Notes: generated by a model not told the origin, from the sequence alone. A stretch of 36,024 bases of DNA from Saprospiraceae bacterium (GCA_026983735.1 JALSTN010000261.1:1-36024); one strand, 5' to 3'. Positions 19,305 through 28,452 are shown, counted from the stretch's first letter. A program made the numbers and translations.

Positions 19305-22300
19305 CTAAAACTTGACTTTTAAGTTTAAACCGATGCTTCTGACAGAGGGTAAATTGTAGTACAACATCCCTTGGGCGAAGTTACTTGTACTATACGTCGA
19401 CTCCGGATCGAAATTCCCTAAATCATTGCGCAAGAATAAGAGATTTCGCCCGACAAACCCCAAACTAACCGATCGGATAGGTGCATTGCTAAGCATAGCC
19501 ATAGGCAGTTTAAAATTGACTGCAACCTCCCTGAGACGAATATTGGTCTGATCATATACATAATTGGAGGCTATACCACTCATCGCCCCCCAATATTGTT
19601 GCCCCGTAATCTTTGTTGTATTCTTTTCCCAAACAGGATCTTCAGCTGTACCCGTATTTATTACACCATCTACTACGATACCATCCTCTCTGTATTCTAG
19701 TGATCTATCCGAAACACCTGCAGCATCGAGACCTGCATCCGTCCCGGAGTAAAGTTGCCCACCGATTCTTCCATCTATCAGAAAACGAAGTACGACCCCT
19801 TTATAAGTAATCACATTGTTAAGTCCGCCAATCCATTTAGGTTGATAGTTTCCCAAATAAACCTTATCACTTGTCGCAACAGGTCGACCATTTTTGTCGA
19901 CAATAAGATCCCCGTTTTCATTGGTCTTGAAGGTGGTACCATAGATATCACCAAATCCGGGATTAGCTACAATTGAACTATCCTTTAGACGTGCACCCTC
20001 CACTGTTGCCTGCACGACGACACTTCCTGAATTGTTGGTACTAAATACATAGTTATCAATCCCTTTAAACAATTCTACAAGTTTGTTCTTATTCTTTGAA
20101 AAGTTAAAGGATATATCCCAAGTTAAGTCTTGTGTTTGAACGGGTGTAACACCCAGTAAAAATTCAAACCCATCATTATTGACTTGTCCTACATTCGTAA
20201 ACTTGGCGGTATATCCGGTAGCTGGAGCGACCGGTACGGTCGTAATCAAGTTTTTAGTCTTTTTGGAATATACGGAAATATCACCATAAACTCTATTGCC
20301 AAACATCTTATACTCTAATCCAAACTCCAGAGAACTCGTCTGTTCGGGTTTCAAATCAGGGTTTCTCTGTACCGAACTCTGAGACAACACCGTTAGGTCT
20401 TGATAACTATCCGCATCCAAGCTGTAGGAATTCAACAATTGATACGGTCCGGTATCACTTCCCACATTTGCCCAACTCACGCGAACCTTTGCAAAATCAA
20501 GCCGGTCGACATGCATCAACTGGCTCAAGATTAAAGATAAGCTAGCTGACGGATAAAAATAAGACCAATTGTCCTTTGGCAATGTAGAGGACCAATCATT
20601 TCGCCCGGTGATATCCAAATAGGCAAAATTCTGATAGGAAAAAGAAGCCGATCCATAGACAGAATGAATTTTCTTTTTTCCCAACTCATTGTAGAAGGGG
20701 AACGTATTTTTAGCACTAGAGACCGTAGCCTTTGTCGGAATTTTAAAATCATCTCCTCTTACTCCTTGAGAAGTAAAAGTGGACAAGAGCTTATTCGCTC
20801 CAAGATTTAAGTTTAATCCGATGTCATCTGTTAATTGATTATTGTACATCAACAAGACATCCGCATTGGTCTCCGAATTCTTATAATCCCTAAAATTAAA
20901 TCTGCCTTTACTAAAGAACCAATGACCATATTGGCTAACCGTTTCAATTGTCTGGTTGACATAATCTGTACCGATGCGGCCAAATATGGACCAATGATCC
21001 GTCAGCTTATAGGTAGCTTTTACGAATCCCTGTAAGCGGTTCCTCCGATCATCATTTCTATCATTATACAAGATCCAGAAAGGGTTGCTGCCAAGACTAT
21101 TGTATGAAATGGCGGAAAGGGTCGCTGGATCTTGAAAATTGGATTTTAGGTCAGCTATCGGGATATTTCTAGGTGTCTTATAGACATAAGCCATGATTCC
21201 CTCTGTACCCTGATCTGGTCTATTAGTGGCACTTTGTTGAAAATAAGTCACTTTAGCATCCAAGTCCAATCGATCTGATATGGCAGTTGTTGCTCTGAGA
21301 TTAAAATTATGGCGATTGAGTCCAGACTGTTGTAGTATTGAGCTAATCGCTGAATTAGAATATGAAAAGCGTGCGGTAGTACGATCATTCCCGCCCTCTA
21401 ACGTCACTGTTTGAACTACATTATGTCCGGTGCGGAAAAAATTCTTGATATTGTCCGGTTGAGCAGAATAGGCTTTTGTAGCGCCTTCTTCTGTCCAGTA
21501 TGGCTGAACAGAACCGTCCATCTTAGGTCCCCAGGAGCCGGATTGATCCTTTAGAGTAGCAAAATCAGTACTTATGGCTCCATTCGAGCCCATCCCGTAT
21601 TCATTTTGGAGTTTTGGTAAAAGCATCGGGTTATCAAAGGAATAATGAGCAGAGTATCCTACGCCAATCCCTTTTTGAGCGGTCCCTTTTTTCGTGGTAA
21701 TAAGAATTACACCATTCGCCGCTCTTGATCCATAGAGCGCCGCAGCGTTGGGGCCTTTAAGCACTGAAATAGATTCTATATCATCTGAGTTGAGGTCAGA
21801 TATACCCGTCCCATAATCAGATCTTCTATAATTTGCTGTTCCTGTACCATTGGCACTACCAAAACCCGAATTGTCAATAGGGACACCATCCACGACATAT
21901 AAGGGTTGATTGTTACCCGAAAGAGAGTTATTTCCTCGAATAACGATTCGAGTTCCACTACCGGGACCTGCCGTTGACTTACTCATGACCAGACCGGCGA
22001 CACGTCCGGTTAGCTGATCGATCACATTGCTCTCTTTTGCTTGTGAAAGTTCGTCTCCGGACACTTCAGTAATGGCATAGCCCAAAGCCTTTTTTTCTCT
22101 TGAAATACCTAATGCAGTTACGACGACCTCGTCTAAAAGAGCGCCCTCCTCTAACGTGACATCCAATATAGTTTGATCCACAATCTCTACACTTACAGGT
22201 CTATATCCGACCAAAGAAAAGGTAAGCGTAGCTCCTTGAGCAACATTTATGTCATAATGTCCATCCAAGTCTGTAACCGTCCCTTTGGAAGTCCCCTCTT

Positions 22301-22430
22301 CGATAATATTCACACCGATAAGAGGGGCACCGTCAGTAGAACGGACCATACCGGAGATATTTTTTTGACTCCATCCTTGACTTATTACAAGCAAGATGAT
22401 AAATGCAGTTAGAAAATAGTTTTGTTTCAT
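19305..22430 (-). CDS. SusC/RagA family TonB-linked outer membrane protein
   Basis: Signal peptide MKQNYFLTAFIILLVISQGWSQ, carboxypeptidase-like domain 'ISGMVRSTDGAPLIGVNIIEEGTSKGTVTDLDGHYDI', plug 'LYVVDGVPIDNSGFGS', 'ESISVLKGPNAAALYGSRAANGVILITTKKG'. Start set to 22430 rather than the ORF limit 22508. Confidence 0.93.
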   Translation of the reverse strand: MKQNYFLTAFIILLVISQGWSQKNISGMVRSTDGAPLIGVNIIEEGTSKGTVTDLDGHYDINVAQGATLTFSLVGYRPVSVEIVDQTILDVTLEEGALLDEVVVTALGISREKKALGYAITEVSGDELSQAKESNVIDQLTGRVAGLVMSKSTAGPGSGTRIVIRGNNSLSGNNQPLYVVDGVPIDNSGFGSANGTGTANYRRSDYGTGISDLNSDDIESISVLKGPNAAALYGSRAANGVILITTKKGTAQKGIGVGYSAHYSFDNPMLLPKLQNEYGMGSNGAISTDFATLKDQSGSWGPKMDGSVQPYWTEEGATKAYSAQPDNIKNFFRTGHNVVQTVTLEGGNDRTTARFSYSNSAISSILQQSGLNRHNFNLRATTAISDRLDLDAKVTYFQQSATNRPDQGTEGIMAYVYKTPRNIPIADLKSNFQDPATLSAISYNSLGSNPFWILYNDRNDDRRNRLQGFVKATYKLTDHWSIFGRIGTDYVNQTIETVSQYGHWFFSKGRFNFRDYKNSETNADVLLMYNNQLTDDIGLNLNLGANKLLSTFTSQGVRGDDFKIPTKATVSSAKNTFPFYNELGKKKIHSVYGSASFSYQNFAYLDITGRNDWSSTLPKDNWSYFYPSASLSLILSQLMHVDRLDFAKVRVSWANVGSDTGPYQLLNSYSLDADSYQDLTVLSQSSVQRNPDLKPEQTSSLEFGLEYKMFGNRVYGDISVYSKKTKNLITTVPVAPATGYTAKFTNVGQVNNDGFEFLLGVTPVQTQDLTWDISFNFSKNKNKLVELFKGIDNYVFSTNNSGSVVVQATVEGARLKDSSIVANPGFGDIYGTTFKTNENGDLIVDKNGRPVATSDKVYLGNYQPKWIGGLNNVITYKGVVLRFLIDGRIGGQLYSGTDAGLDAAGVSDRSLEYREDGIVVDGVINTGTAEDPVWEKNTTKITGQQYWGAMSGIASNYVYDQTNIRLREVAVNFKLPMAMLSNAPIRSVSLGFVGRNLLFLRNDLGNFDPESTYSTSNFAQGMLYYNLPSVRSIGLNLKVKF

Positions 22431-22492
22431 GATTTGAGTTTTATTATTAAAAAATGAATCAACGCGATTTTGATTTACAAAAATATCTATCC

Positions 22493-24472
22493 TTAAAGTC
22501 CTCTCCATTTGGAAAAAGCTTCCATGGCCTCATACTCTGCCAATCCGAGTTTGCGGTAAAGAGCTGCAGTCATTCGATTTCTATCTTCAGCTCGTTGCCA
22601 AAACTCCCGAACATCAGCTCCTGGGAAAGGTGGATGATCCTTTTGAGACTGATGCATAAAGATGGCTTTTCTTTTCTTTTCTAATTCAATCGGACTGAGG
22701 GGAACCGCCATATCGATTTCATGAATAGGCCATTCATTCCACGCTCCTCTATACAACCATACCCAACAGTCTTTAACCCATCTCTTTCTTTTTAATTTAT
22801 GCATCGAGGCAAAAACTGCATCTAAACATACTCTGTGTGTTCCATGTGGATCCGCCAGATCTCCAGCAGCATAAATTTGATGAGGCTTTATTTTCTCAAT
22901 CAACTTTGTAACCAACTCAACATCTTTATTTCCCAGGTTTTTCTTCTTGGAAGTCCCGGTCTCATAAAATGGGAGGTCAAGGAAGTGAATATGGCTATCT
23001 TTGACACCACAAAAACGAGCACCTGCTCGTGCTTCTGAACGCCTTATCAAACCTTTAATTCGCCGTACAGAAGGACGATCTACCTCGCCACTTGTCTTAC
23101 TCTTTAGAAACATTTCCGCTGAATCAAAAACACCATACAGTTCAAGGGAAGATCTATCAAATGAGGCGATACTTTCTTTAGAAAACTCAATAAATTTCAA
23201 TGCATCATGATCGTGTACCGCAATGTTTCCGGAAGTTTGGTACACCACATGAACATCATGCCCTTGTTCTACCAAGCGCAATAGTGTCCCTCCCATAGAT
23301 ATTACATCATCATCCGGATGTGGACTGAATACAATTATTCTCTTTTGTTCCGGGCGTGCTCTTTCCGGTCTATGTCGATCGTCCTCTCCCGGCTTGCCCC
23401 CCGGCCATCCGGTAATGGTATGCTGAATGCGGTTAAAAACCTTAATATTGATGTCGTAACTTGATGCATATTCTATTATTAAATCACTTAAACCATTTTC
23501 AGAATAATCTTCATCCGTTAACTTCAAAATGGGTTTTTCTACCCTTTCGGACAACCAAATAACCGCCTTACATATGAGGTTATCTGTCCAATTGCATATT
23601 CCCACTTTCCAAGGTGTCCGAATTCGACTAAGTTTTTCTGCCGCACTCAAATCAACAAACACCTTGGTGCGTTTATGCTTTTGTAAGTAGGAGGAAGGTA
23701 CATTAGGGGTAATTGGTCCTTCCACAGCTTCTTTGAGAATATCCGCCTTGTGCTGCCCCCATGCCATCAAAAATATCTTCTTGGCTTTCATGATACTCCC
23801 AATCCCCATTGTTATAGCTCTATAAGGTACATTTTCAATACCGTTAAAATCCTCCGCCGCATCCCTCCTGGTAATCGCATCAAGCTTCACTAGTCGAGTA
23901 AGTGAGTTTTCCCAAGACCCCGGTTCATTAAAACCGATGTGCCCCGTACGGCCTATACCCAACAACTGAATATCTAAGCCTCCATAACTGTCAATTAATT
24001 TTTCATACTCATCACAATACAACTCCCATTTATCCATCTCAATAGTTCCATCCGGGATATGAATTTGATCAGCAGGAATATCAATATGATCAAACAAATA
24101 TTCATGCATAAAATAAACATAGCTTTGTCTCGAATCAGGAGACATCGGATAATACTCATCTAGATTGAAGGTAATCACGTTGCGAAAGCTCAATCCTTCA
24201 TTTTTGTGCAACCTTACAAGTTCTTCATATACCTTTATAGGAGAAGATCCTGTAGCTAAACCCAGTACCAATGGCAAACCATCTTGCTGTTTTTGACGAA
24301 TGGCAAGTGCAATTGACCTGGCAATATGACGAGATGCATCTAAAGAATTTTCCCAAATTGTCACGGGAAGCTTTTCTACTGACTTCAACAAATATTTCAA
24401 ATCTTTTTGAGCATAAGGGTGAGAAAGCACTTCGAAATTGATATTTTGAGATGGAGTTGTTTCTGCTTGCAT
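22493..24472 (-). CDS. nagB: Glucosamine-6-phosphate deaminase (NagB-type) fused to PIG-L/LmbE-family deacetylase domain
   Basis: NagB domain: 'LGLATGSSPIKVYEELVRLH', 'VITFNLDEYYPM', 'LLGIGRTGHIGFNEPGS'. C-terminal PIG-L domain: 'IIVFSPHPDDDVISMGGTLLRLVEQGHDVHVVYQTSG' and 'DLADPHGTHRVC'. Confidence 0.88.
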   Translation of the reverse strand: MQAETTPSQNINFEVLSHPYAQKDLKYLLKSVEKLPVTIWENSLDASRHIARSIALAIRQKQQDGLPLVLGLATGSSPIKVYEELVRLHKNEGLSFRNVITFNLDEYYPMSPDSRQSYVYFMHEYLFDHIDIPADQIHIPDGTIEMDKWELYCDEYEKLIDSYGGLDIQLLGIGRTGHIGFNEPGSWENSLTRLVKLDAITRRDAAEDFNGIENVPYRAITMGIGSIMKAKKIFLMAWGQHKADILKEAVEGPITPNVPSSYLQKHKRTKVFVDLSAAEKLSRIRTPWKVGICNWTDNLICKAVIWLSERVEKPILKLTDEDYSENGLSDLIIEYASSYDINIKVFNRIQHTITGWPGGKPGEDDRHRPERARPEQKRIIVFSPHPDDDVISMGGTLLRLVEQGHDVHVVYQTSGNIAVHDHDALKFIEFSKESIASFDRSSLELYGVFDSAEMFLKSKTSGEVDRPSVRRIKGLIRRSEARAGARFCGVKDSHIHFLDLPFYETGTSKKKNLGNKDVELVTKLIEKIKPHQIYAAGDLADPHGTHRVCLDAVFASMHKLKRKRWVKDCWVWLYRGAWNEWPIHEIDMAVPLSPIELEKKRKAIFMHQSQKDHPPFPGADVREFWQRAEDRNRMTAALYRKLGLAEYEAMEAFSKWRGL

Positions 24473-24594
24473 AAATACTTATTATGTTAAATATCAAATA
24501 ATTAACCGGGCATATGGGATATCACCCAACCGTATTATGACAGTAAAATTACTTCAATTATTGATTCATAGGTAATAAAATTCCAATATTTTTC

Positions 24595-24622
24595 AAAAAA
24601 CTGTGTGCGCACACAGTTTTTT
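24595..24622. promoter_or_regulatory. Perfect 28-bp palindrome, predicted LacI-family operator
   Basis: AAAAAACTGTGTGCGCACACAGTTTTTT between divergent nagB (start 24472) and the LacI-type regulator; the central CG-symmetric TGTGTGCGCACACA core is LacI-like. Confidence 0.8.
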
Positions 24623-24696
24623 ATACTACCTTTATACTAGTGCTCCTTTCTCTGCTTTAATTTGTTTTATCAAACAAACATGAATTTTATTAATCA

Positions 24697-24704
24697 TACC
24701 TTTG
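24697..24704 (+). promoter_or_regulatory. Bacteroidota-type -7 promoter-like element TACCTTTG
   Basis: Upstream of the LacI regulator gene and downstream of the palindrome. Confidence 0.4.
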
Positions 24705-24742
24705 GTTAATAAAAGTAATAGTAGAGCAATGCGGCACGATAG

Positions 24743-25882
24743 ATGCACAAACTTTGTATTACAATTTTCCCCTATTCATTAGAAAATTTTGAAGCAGTGA
24801 AAAAAACTATTCGTATAAAAGATATAGCTGAAGAAGCAGGAGTATCCACCGGCACTGTAGATCGAGTTATCCACGGCCGGGGAAATGTATCTCAAAAAAA
24901 GAAGGAACGCATTCTTAACGTAATGAAAAAACTAGGCTATGAACGCAATATTGTTGCCAGCACCTTAGCTTACAATAAAACGATCCGAATAGCGGTTCTT
25001 TTGCCTGATCCTGCTACGGATCCTTATTGGAACGAACCACTCAATGGCATTCAAGATGGGATTCAAGCAGTCCAACATTTTGGAGTTAAAATGACACCTT
25101 ACCTCTTTGATATATTTAGTGAGGCTGACTTTTCCAATCAAGCGAATCAAGCCCTAATGGATCATCCGGATGCCCTACTCATTGCTCCACTCTTTCTTAA
25201 AGAATCCAAACTCGTCCTCGAAAAAGCAGAGCAACTCAATATTCCTAATGTCATGATCAACACAAACCTGCACAATGAGTCTACCTTGTCTTATATCGGT
25301 CCAGATTCGTATCAGAGTGGTCTTCTAGCTGGGAGACTTCTTCATTTTGGGCTTCAAAAAGGAGAAGCAGCCCTTCTTCTCAACCTTTCAAAAGGAAGTA
25401 CAAACGCGCACCACCTTTTAGAGAAAGAAGAGGGTTTTAGGGATTATTTCAGGACCAAGCCCAACAGTCAAATTAAAATCATAAAATACGATTTCGAACA
25501 TTTCAGCAATACCCAAAAGCTTGCCTTATTTCTTGATAACTTACTTCACTTACAACCTGATATTCGGGGAATATTCATTACTAATTCACGTAGCTATCAT
25601 GTCGTTGAAGCACTGCCGACAACCACTGCGGAACAACTAATAATCGTCGGGTTTGATCTAATTGAGCAAAATATTCAATTTTTAGGGCAAAATAAAATCA
25701 ATTTTTTAATTAATCAGAATTCCTTTCAACAAGGTTATCTAGGCGTTATGACTTTATTTGACCATTTCATACTCCGAAAAAAAATTCTTTTAAATCAATT
25801 CCTTCCACTAGATATTATTGTAAAAGAAAATCATATGTACCACCAGCACAACACAAGAAATACACCGTTCCTTCACACTTAA
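24743..25882 (+). CDS. LacI family transcriptional regulator with periplasmic-binding-protein-like domain
   Basis: HTH 'IRIKDIAEEAGVSTGTVDRVIHGRGNVSQKKKERILNVMKKLGY', then 'IRIAVLLPDPATDPYWNEPLNGIQDGI'. True start may be GTG 24797 (VKKTIRIKDIAEEAG). Confidence 0.88.
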   Translation: MHKLCITIFPYSLENFEAVKKTIRIKDIAEEAGVSTGTVDRVIHGRGNVSQKKKERILNVMKKLGYERNIVASTLAYNKTIRIAVLLPDPATDPYWNEPLNGIQDGIQAVQHFGVKMTPYLFDIFSEADFSNQANQALMDHPDALLIAPLFLKESKLVLEKAEQLNIPNVMINTNLHNESTLSYIGPDSYQSGLLAGRLLHFGLQKGEAALLLNLSKGSTNAHHLLEKEEGFRDYFRTKPNSQIKIIKYDFEHFSNTQKLALFLDNLLHLQPDIRGIFITNSRSYHVVEALPTTTAEQLIIVGFDLIEQNIQFLGQNKINFLINQNSFQQGYLGVMTLFDHFILRKKILLNQFLPLDIIVKENHMYHQHNTRNTPFLHT

Positions 25883-26000
25883 ACTTCTACATTTAAGCTC
25901 TATTTATGCAACAATTAGACAATAAATCACCTTCAATCTTCTAACCGATACTCCATATCAATAATTCCCTATATCTTTGAGCTTTTAATTGAATCCTCTT

Positions 26001-26516
26001 ATGAAGAAATTTAAACCAGGTGTTAGAAATTGGGCATTTATTTACTTTTGTATACTTGCATTAAGCATAGGCCTGAGTGCTTGTAATTCAAATGGATCAG
26101 CAGTAAAGGTTAAACCGAACAGAAATGAATGGGGATCTGTTCTAGAAATGAATGCTACACTATCAGCACCTAACAAAGCAGATTTAGTTGGGCAGATTCT
26201 TTTTGACACTGACACCTTAAAATTGGGTAATGTCCCTGCGAGAAGTTACATTACCAAAGAAGTGGGTTTCAGCATTGCCGGAGAAGGTCCCGTCGTAATC
26301 CTCAGTTGCCAATCAAGTTGTGGATGCACAGCCCCAAAATGTCCAAAATTAATTTATCACCCTGGAGATAAAGGAAGTTTCCCCGTTAAGTTCAGAAGTA
26401 CAAATCAAGCACCCGGACCGTTTGAAAAAGTAGTCAAGGTGAAAATATTAGGCACTCCCAACAAAAAACAAATTGTTGTAACAGGAGTTGTACTTCCTGA
26501 AGAAAAAACGGAATAA
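26001..26516 (+). CDS. DUF1573 domain lipoprotein
   Basis: ORF opens at TTG 25989; ATG at 26001. Lipobox 'LSIGLSACNS'; 'LFDTDTLKLGNVPARSYITKEVGFSIAGEGPVVILSCQSSCGCTAPKCPK...YHPGDKGSFPVKFRSTNQAPGPFEKVVKV'. Confidence 0.82.
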   Translation: MKKFKPGVRNWAFIYFCILALSIGLSACNSNGSAVKVKPNRNEWGSVLEMNATLSAPNKADLVGQILFDTDTLKLGNVPARSYITKEVGFSIAGEGPVVILSCQSSCGCTAPKCPKLIYHPGDKGSFPVKFRSTNQAPGPFEKVVKVKILGTPNKKQIVVTGVVLPEEKTE

Positions 26517-26573
26517 TGCCTTTCCTCCACTGCATTGCAATTAATCTATATCTTAACACCAAATACAACCTCA

Positions 26574-26858
26574 ATGAATCCAGCTACCAGTAATTTGATT
26601 TTTTTCGGCCTCATTATGGCGATTTTTTATTTCTTTTTCATTCGCCCTCAAGGTAAAAAGCAAAAAGCACAAAACGCATTTGTCGATAGCTTGCAAAAAG
26701 GGGATCACGTCGTAACTTCCAGTGGAATAGTTGGTAAAATATCGAAAGTTGATCCTAATATAATAGAACTTCAAGTAGATCAAAAAACCTTCCTGAAAGT
26801 GCTTCGTTCTACTATATCCAAGGAGCTCACCGATGCCTTAAACAACGCCGACAAATAA
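26574..26858 (+). CDS. yajC: Preprotein translocase subunit YajC
   Basis: 'FFGLIMAIFYFFFIRPQGKKQKAQNAFVDSLQKGDHVVTSSGIVGKISKV'. ORF opens at TTG 26535; ATG 26574 preferred. Confidence 0.9.
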   Translation: MNPATSNLIFFGLIMAIFYFFFIRPQGKKQKAQNAFVDSLQKGDHVVTSSGIVGKISKVDPNIIELQVDQKTFLKVLRSTISKELTDALNNADK

Positions 26859-27010
26859 CCTGATAGATTCGCGGTATAACACGATCCTGAATTTAATTCC
26901 TACTTAGATACAAGGGTAGGATTCACAACAGAGGGCAAAGCGTTTTGACAGGCGCAGAATATTTACAATATATTTAATTCCAATTTATTAACAATATTAC
27001 AAGCATATCA

Positions 27011-27050
27011 AATGGTATGAAATGGTATGAAATGGTATGAAATGGTATAA
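27011..27050 (+). repeat. 10-bp tandem repeat (AATGGTATGA x3 + AATGGTATAA) spanning the ybbR-like start codon
   Basis: Read directly; contains three overlapping exact copies of GGTATGAAATGG (27014, 27024, 27034). Confidence 0.93.
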
Positions 27051-27954
27051 AAATATTCATCGAGATAAAAAAGCGCTTATCATTTCGATGATTTTGTCTC
27101 TTCTAATATGGGCCAGTCTACAAATGTCAAAAAGTCGAATGGTAGAACGTGTGATTGAGACACGTTTAGTCCCTCATACAGGATATGCTTTGGTGCGCAA
27201 TTATCCCAATAAACTAACACTGCGAATATCCGGTTCCGGTTGGCATTTACTCGCATTAAATATAAAGAATAGTGACACTTGGGAATATACTTTACCTAAA
27301 AGATCGGAAATTATTTTATCAGAAAGAATTCTTGGAGATTTAATACGCAAATCTTTTAACTCCAAAGGAATTTCAATAGTTTCTGTCACGCCCTCCCCCT
27401 TGGTTCTACACCAAGAAAAAGAACGCACCAAAACAGTACCTATCTCAGTAAAGGTGAAAGCTAAAGTCCCTAGAAAGTATTTGGTCAGCGGCCCTGTTTC
27501 TATCCTTCCGGACTCTATTACCATCAATGGGCCGAAAGAACAAGTAGAACAAATCAAACAGTGGGAATTGGGTGAATATACACTTAGCAATCTCAAAAAC
27601 CAAATGCTACAAGCGGATATTCCCCTAAGTAAGTCTATACCGGAGGTGAATATCTCAGCAGATAGCGTTCACCTTTCCTTGCCTATTGAAGAGGCTACAG
27701 AAAAACAGGTTATGGTACCCATTTCCTTTGATACGACCTATCCCATTGCTAAGATCTTCCCTAACAAAGCACAAGTTATCCTCTTAACTCCTCTCGGTAA
27801 GTACGACAATATCACCTCAGATAAACTCCACCTCCTTTTCTTCCCGGATTCTATAAACCGATACCCCACTTATCCTTTAATATTGTCCGATACCCCTAAA
27901 TACTGTAGACATATCAGGACCATACCGGAATATGTTGAAGTATATTTTAAATAA
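27037..27954 (+). CDS. YbbR-like domain protein, membrane-anchored
   Basis: N-terminal TM 'KKALIISMILSLLIWASLQMSKS'; YbbR-like repeats 'PISVKVKAKVPRKYLVSGPVSILPDSITINGPKEQVEQI'. Confidence 0.72.
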   Translation: MKWYKNIHRDKKALIISMILSLLIWASLQMSKSRMVERVIETRLVPHTGYALVRNYPNKLTLRISGSGWHLLALNIKNSDTWEYTLPKRSEIILSERILGDLIRKSFNSKGISIVSVTPSPLVLHQEKERTKTVPISVKVKAKVPRKYLVSGPVSILPDSITINGPKEQVEQIKQWELGEYTLSNLKNQMLQADIPLSKSIPEVNISADSVHLSLPIEEATEKQVMVPISFDTTYPIAKIFPNKAQVILLTPLGKYDNITSDKLHLLFFPDSINRYPTYPLILSDTPKYCRHIRTIPEYVEVYFK

Positions 27955-27991
27955 AATACTATACTTACCACCATAAGACATATTATTTTCA

Positions 27992-27999
27992 TACCTTTG
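27992..27999 (+). promoter_or_regulatory. Bacteroidota-type -7 promoter-like element TACCTTTG upstream of rpsO
   Basis: ttttcaTACCTTTGcgccgc, 55 bp upstream of the rpsO start. Confidence 0.45.
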
Positions 28000-28053
28000 C
28001 GCCGCTAAAACTGATTTTCGCAATCACATTTGGTCATAAAAATAAATTAAATC

Positions 28054-28329
28054 ATGGCAGTTTATCTAGCTAAAGAAAAATTACAAGAGATTTTTAAAGA
28101 GTACGGTGGAGATGAAAAAAACACTGGTTCTATCGAAGGACAGGTAGCTTTATACACTTATAGAATCAAAAATCTATCCGATCATCTTAGAAAAAACAAA
28201 AAGGACTACAGCTGCAAACGCGCACTACTATCCCTTGTTGGAAAGCGTAAAGCTAAATTGAAGTACCTTGCAAAAAAAGATATCAACAGATACAGAGCTA
28301 TTATTGAGAAACTCGGATTGAGGAAATAA
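28054..28329 (+). CDS. rpsO: 30S ribosomal protein S15
   Basis: 91 aa; 'GSIEGQVALYTYRIKNLSDHLRKNKKDYSCKRALLSLVGKRKAKLKYLAKKDINRYRAIIEKLGLRK'. Confidence 0.96.
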   Translation: MAVYLAKEKLQEIFKEYGGDEKNTGSIEGQVALYTYRIKNLSDHLRKNKKDYSCKRALLSLVGKRKAKLKYLAKKDINRYRAIIEKLGLRK

Positions 28330-28452
28330 TATCACTGATATCTTTCATTTTTTGTATTGCACACAGGCATACATTTCTTTTAATTTATCGGGTATAACTT
28401 ATCATGCTAAGGCTATTTGCCTTGCATATTATAACTATTAAAACAAGTATAT

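Noticed and set aside
22431-22508. N-terminal extension of the SusC ORF overlapping the nagB 3' end
   Set aside because: The signal peptide MKQNYFLTAFIILL starts at 22430; the extension reads through intergenic DNA and into nagB.
2463-27045. Interpreting the 12-mer as a LacI-type operator, insertion-sequence end or Chi/KOPS-like polar motif
   Set aside because: It is not palindromic, has no flanking transposase or target duplications, occurs inside unrelated CDSs, and shows mixed orientation.
27011-27050. CRISPR-like array
   Set aside because: The repeats are 10-bp head-to-tail units with no spacers and no cas genes nearby.
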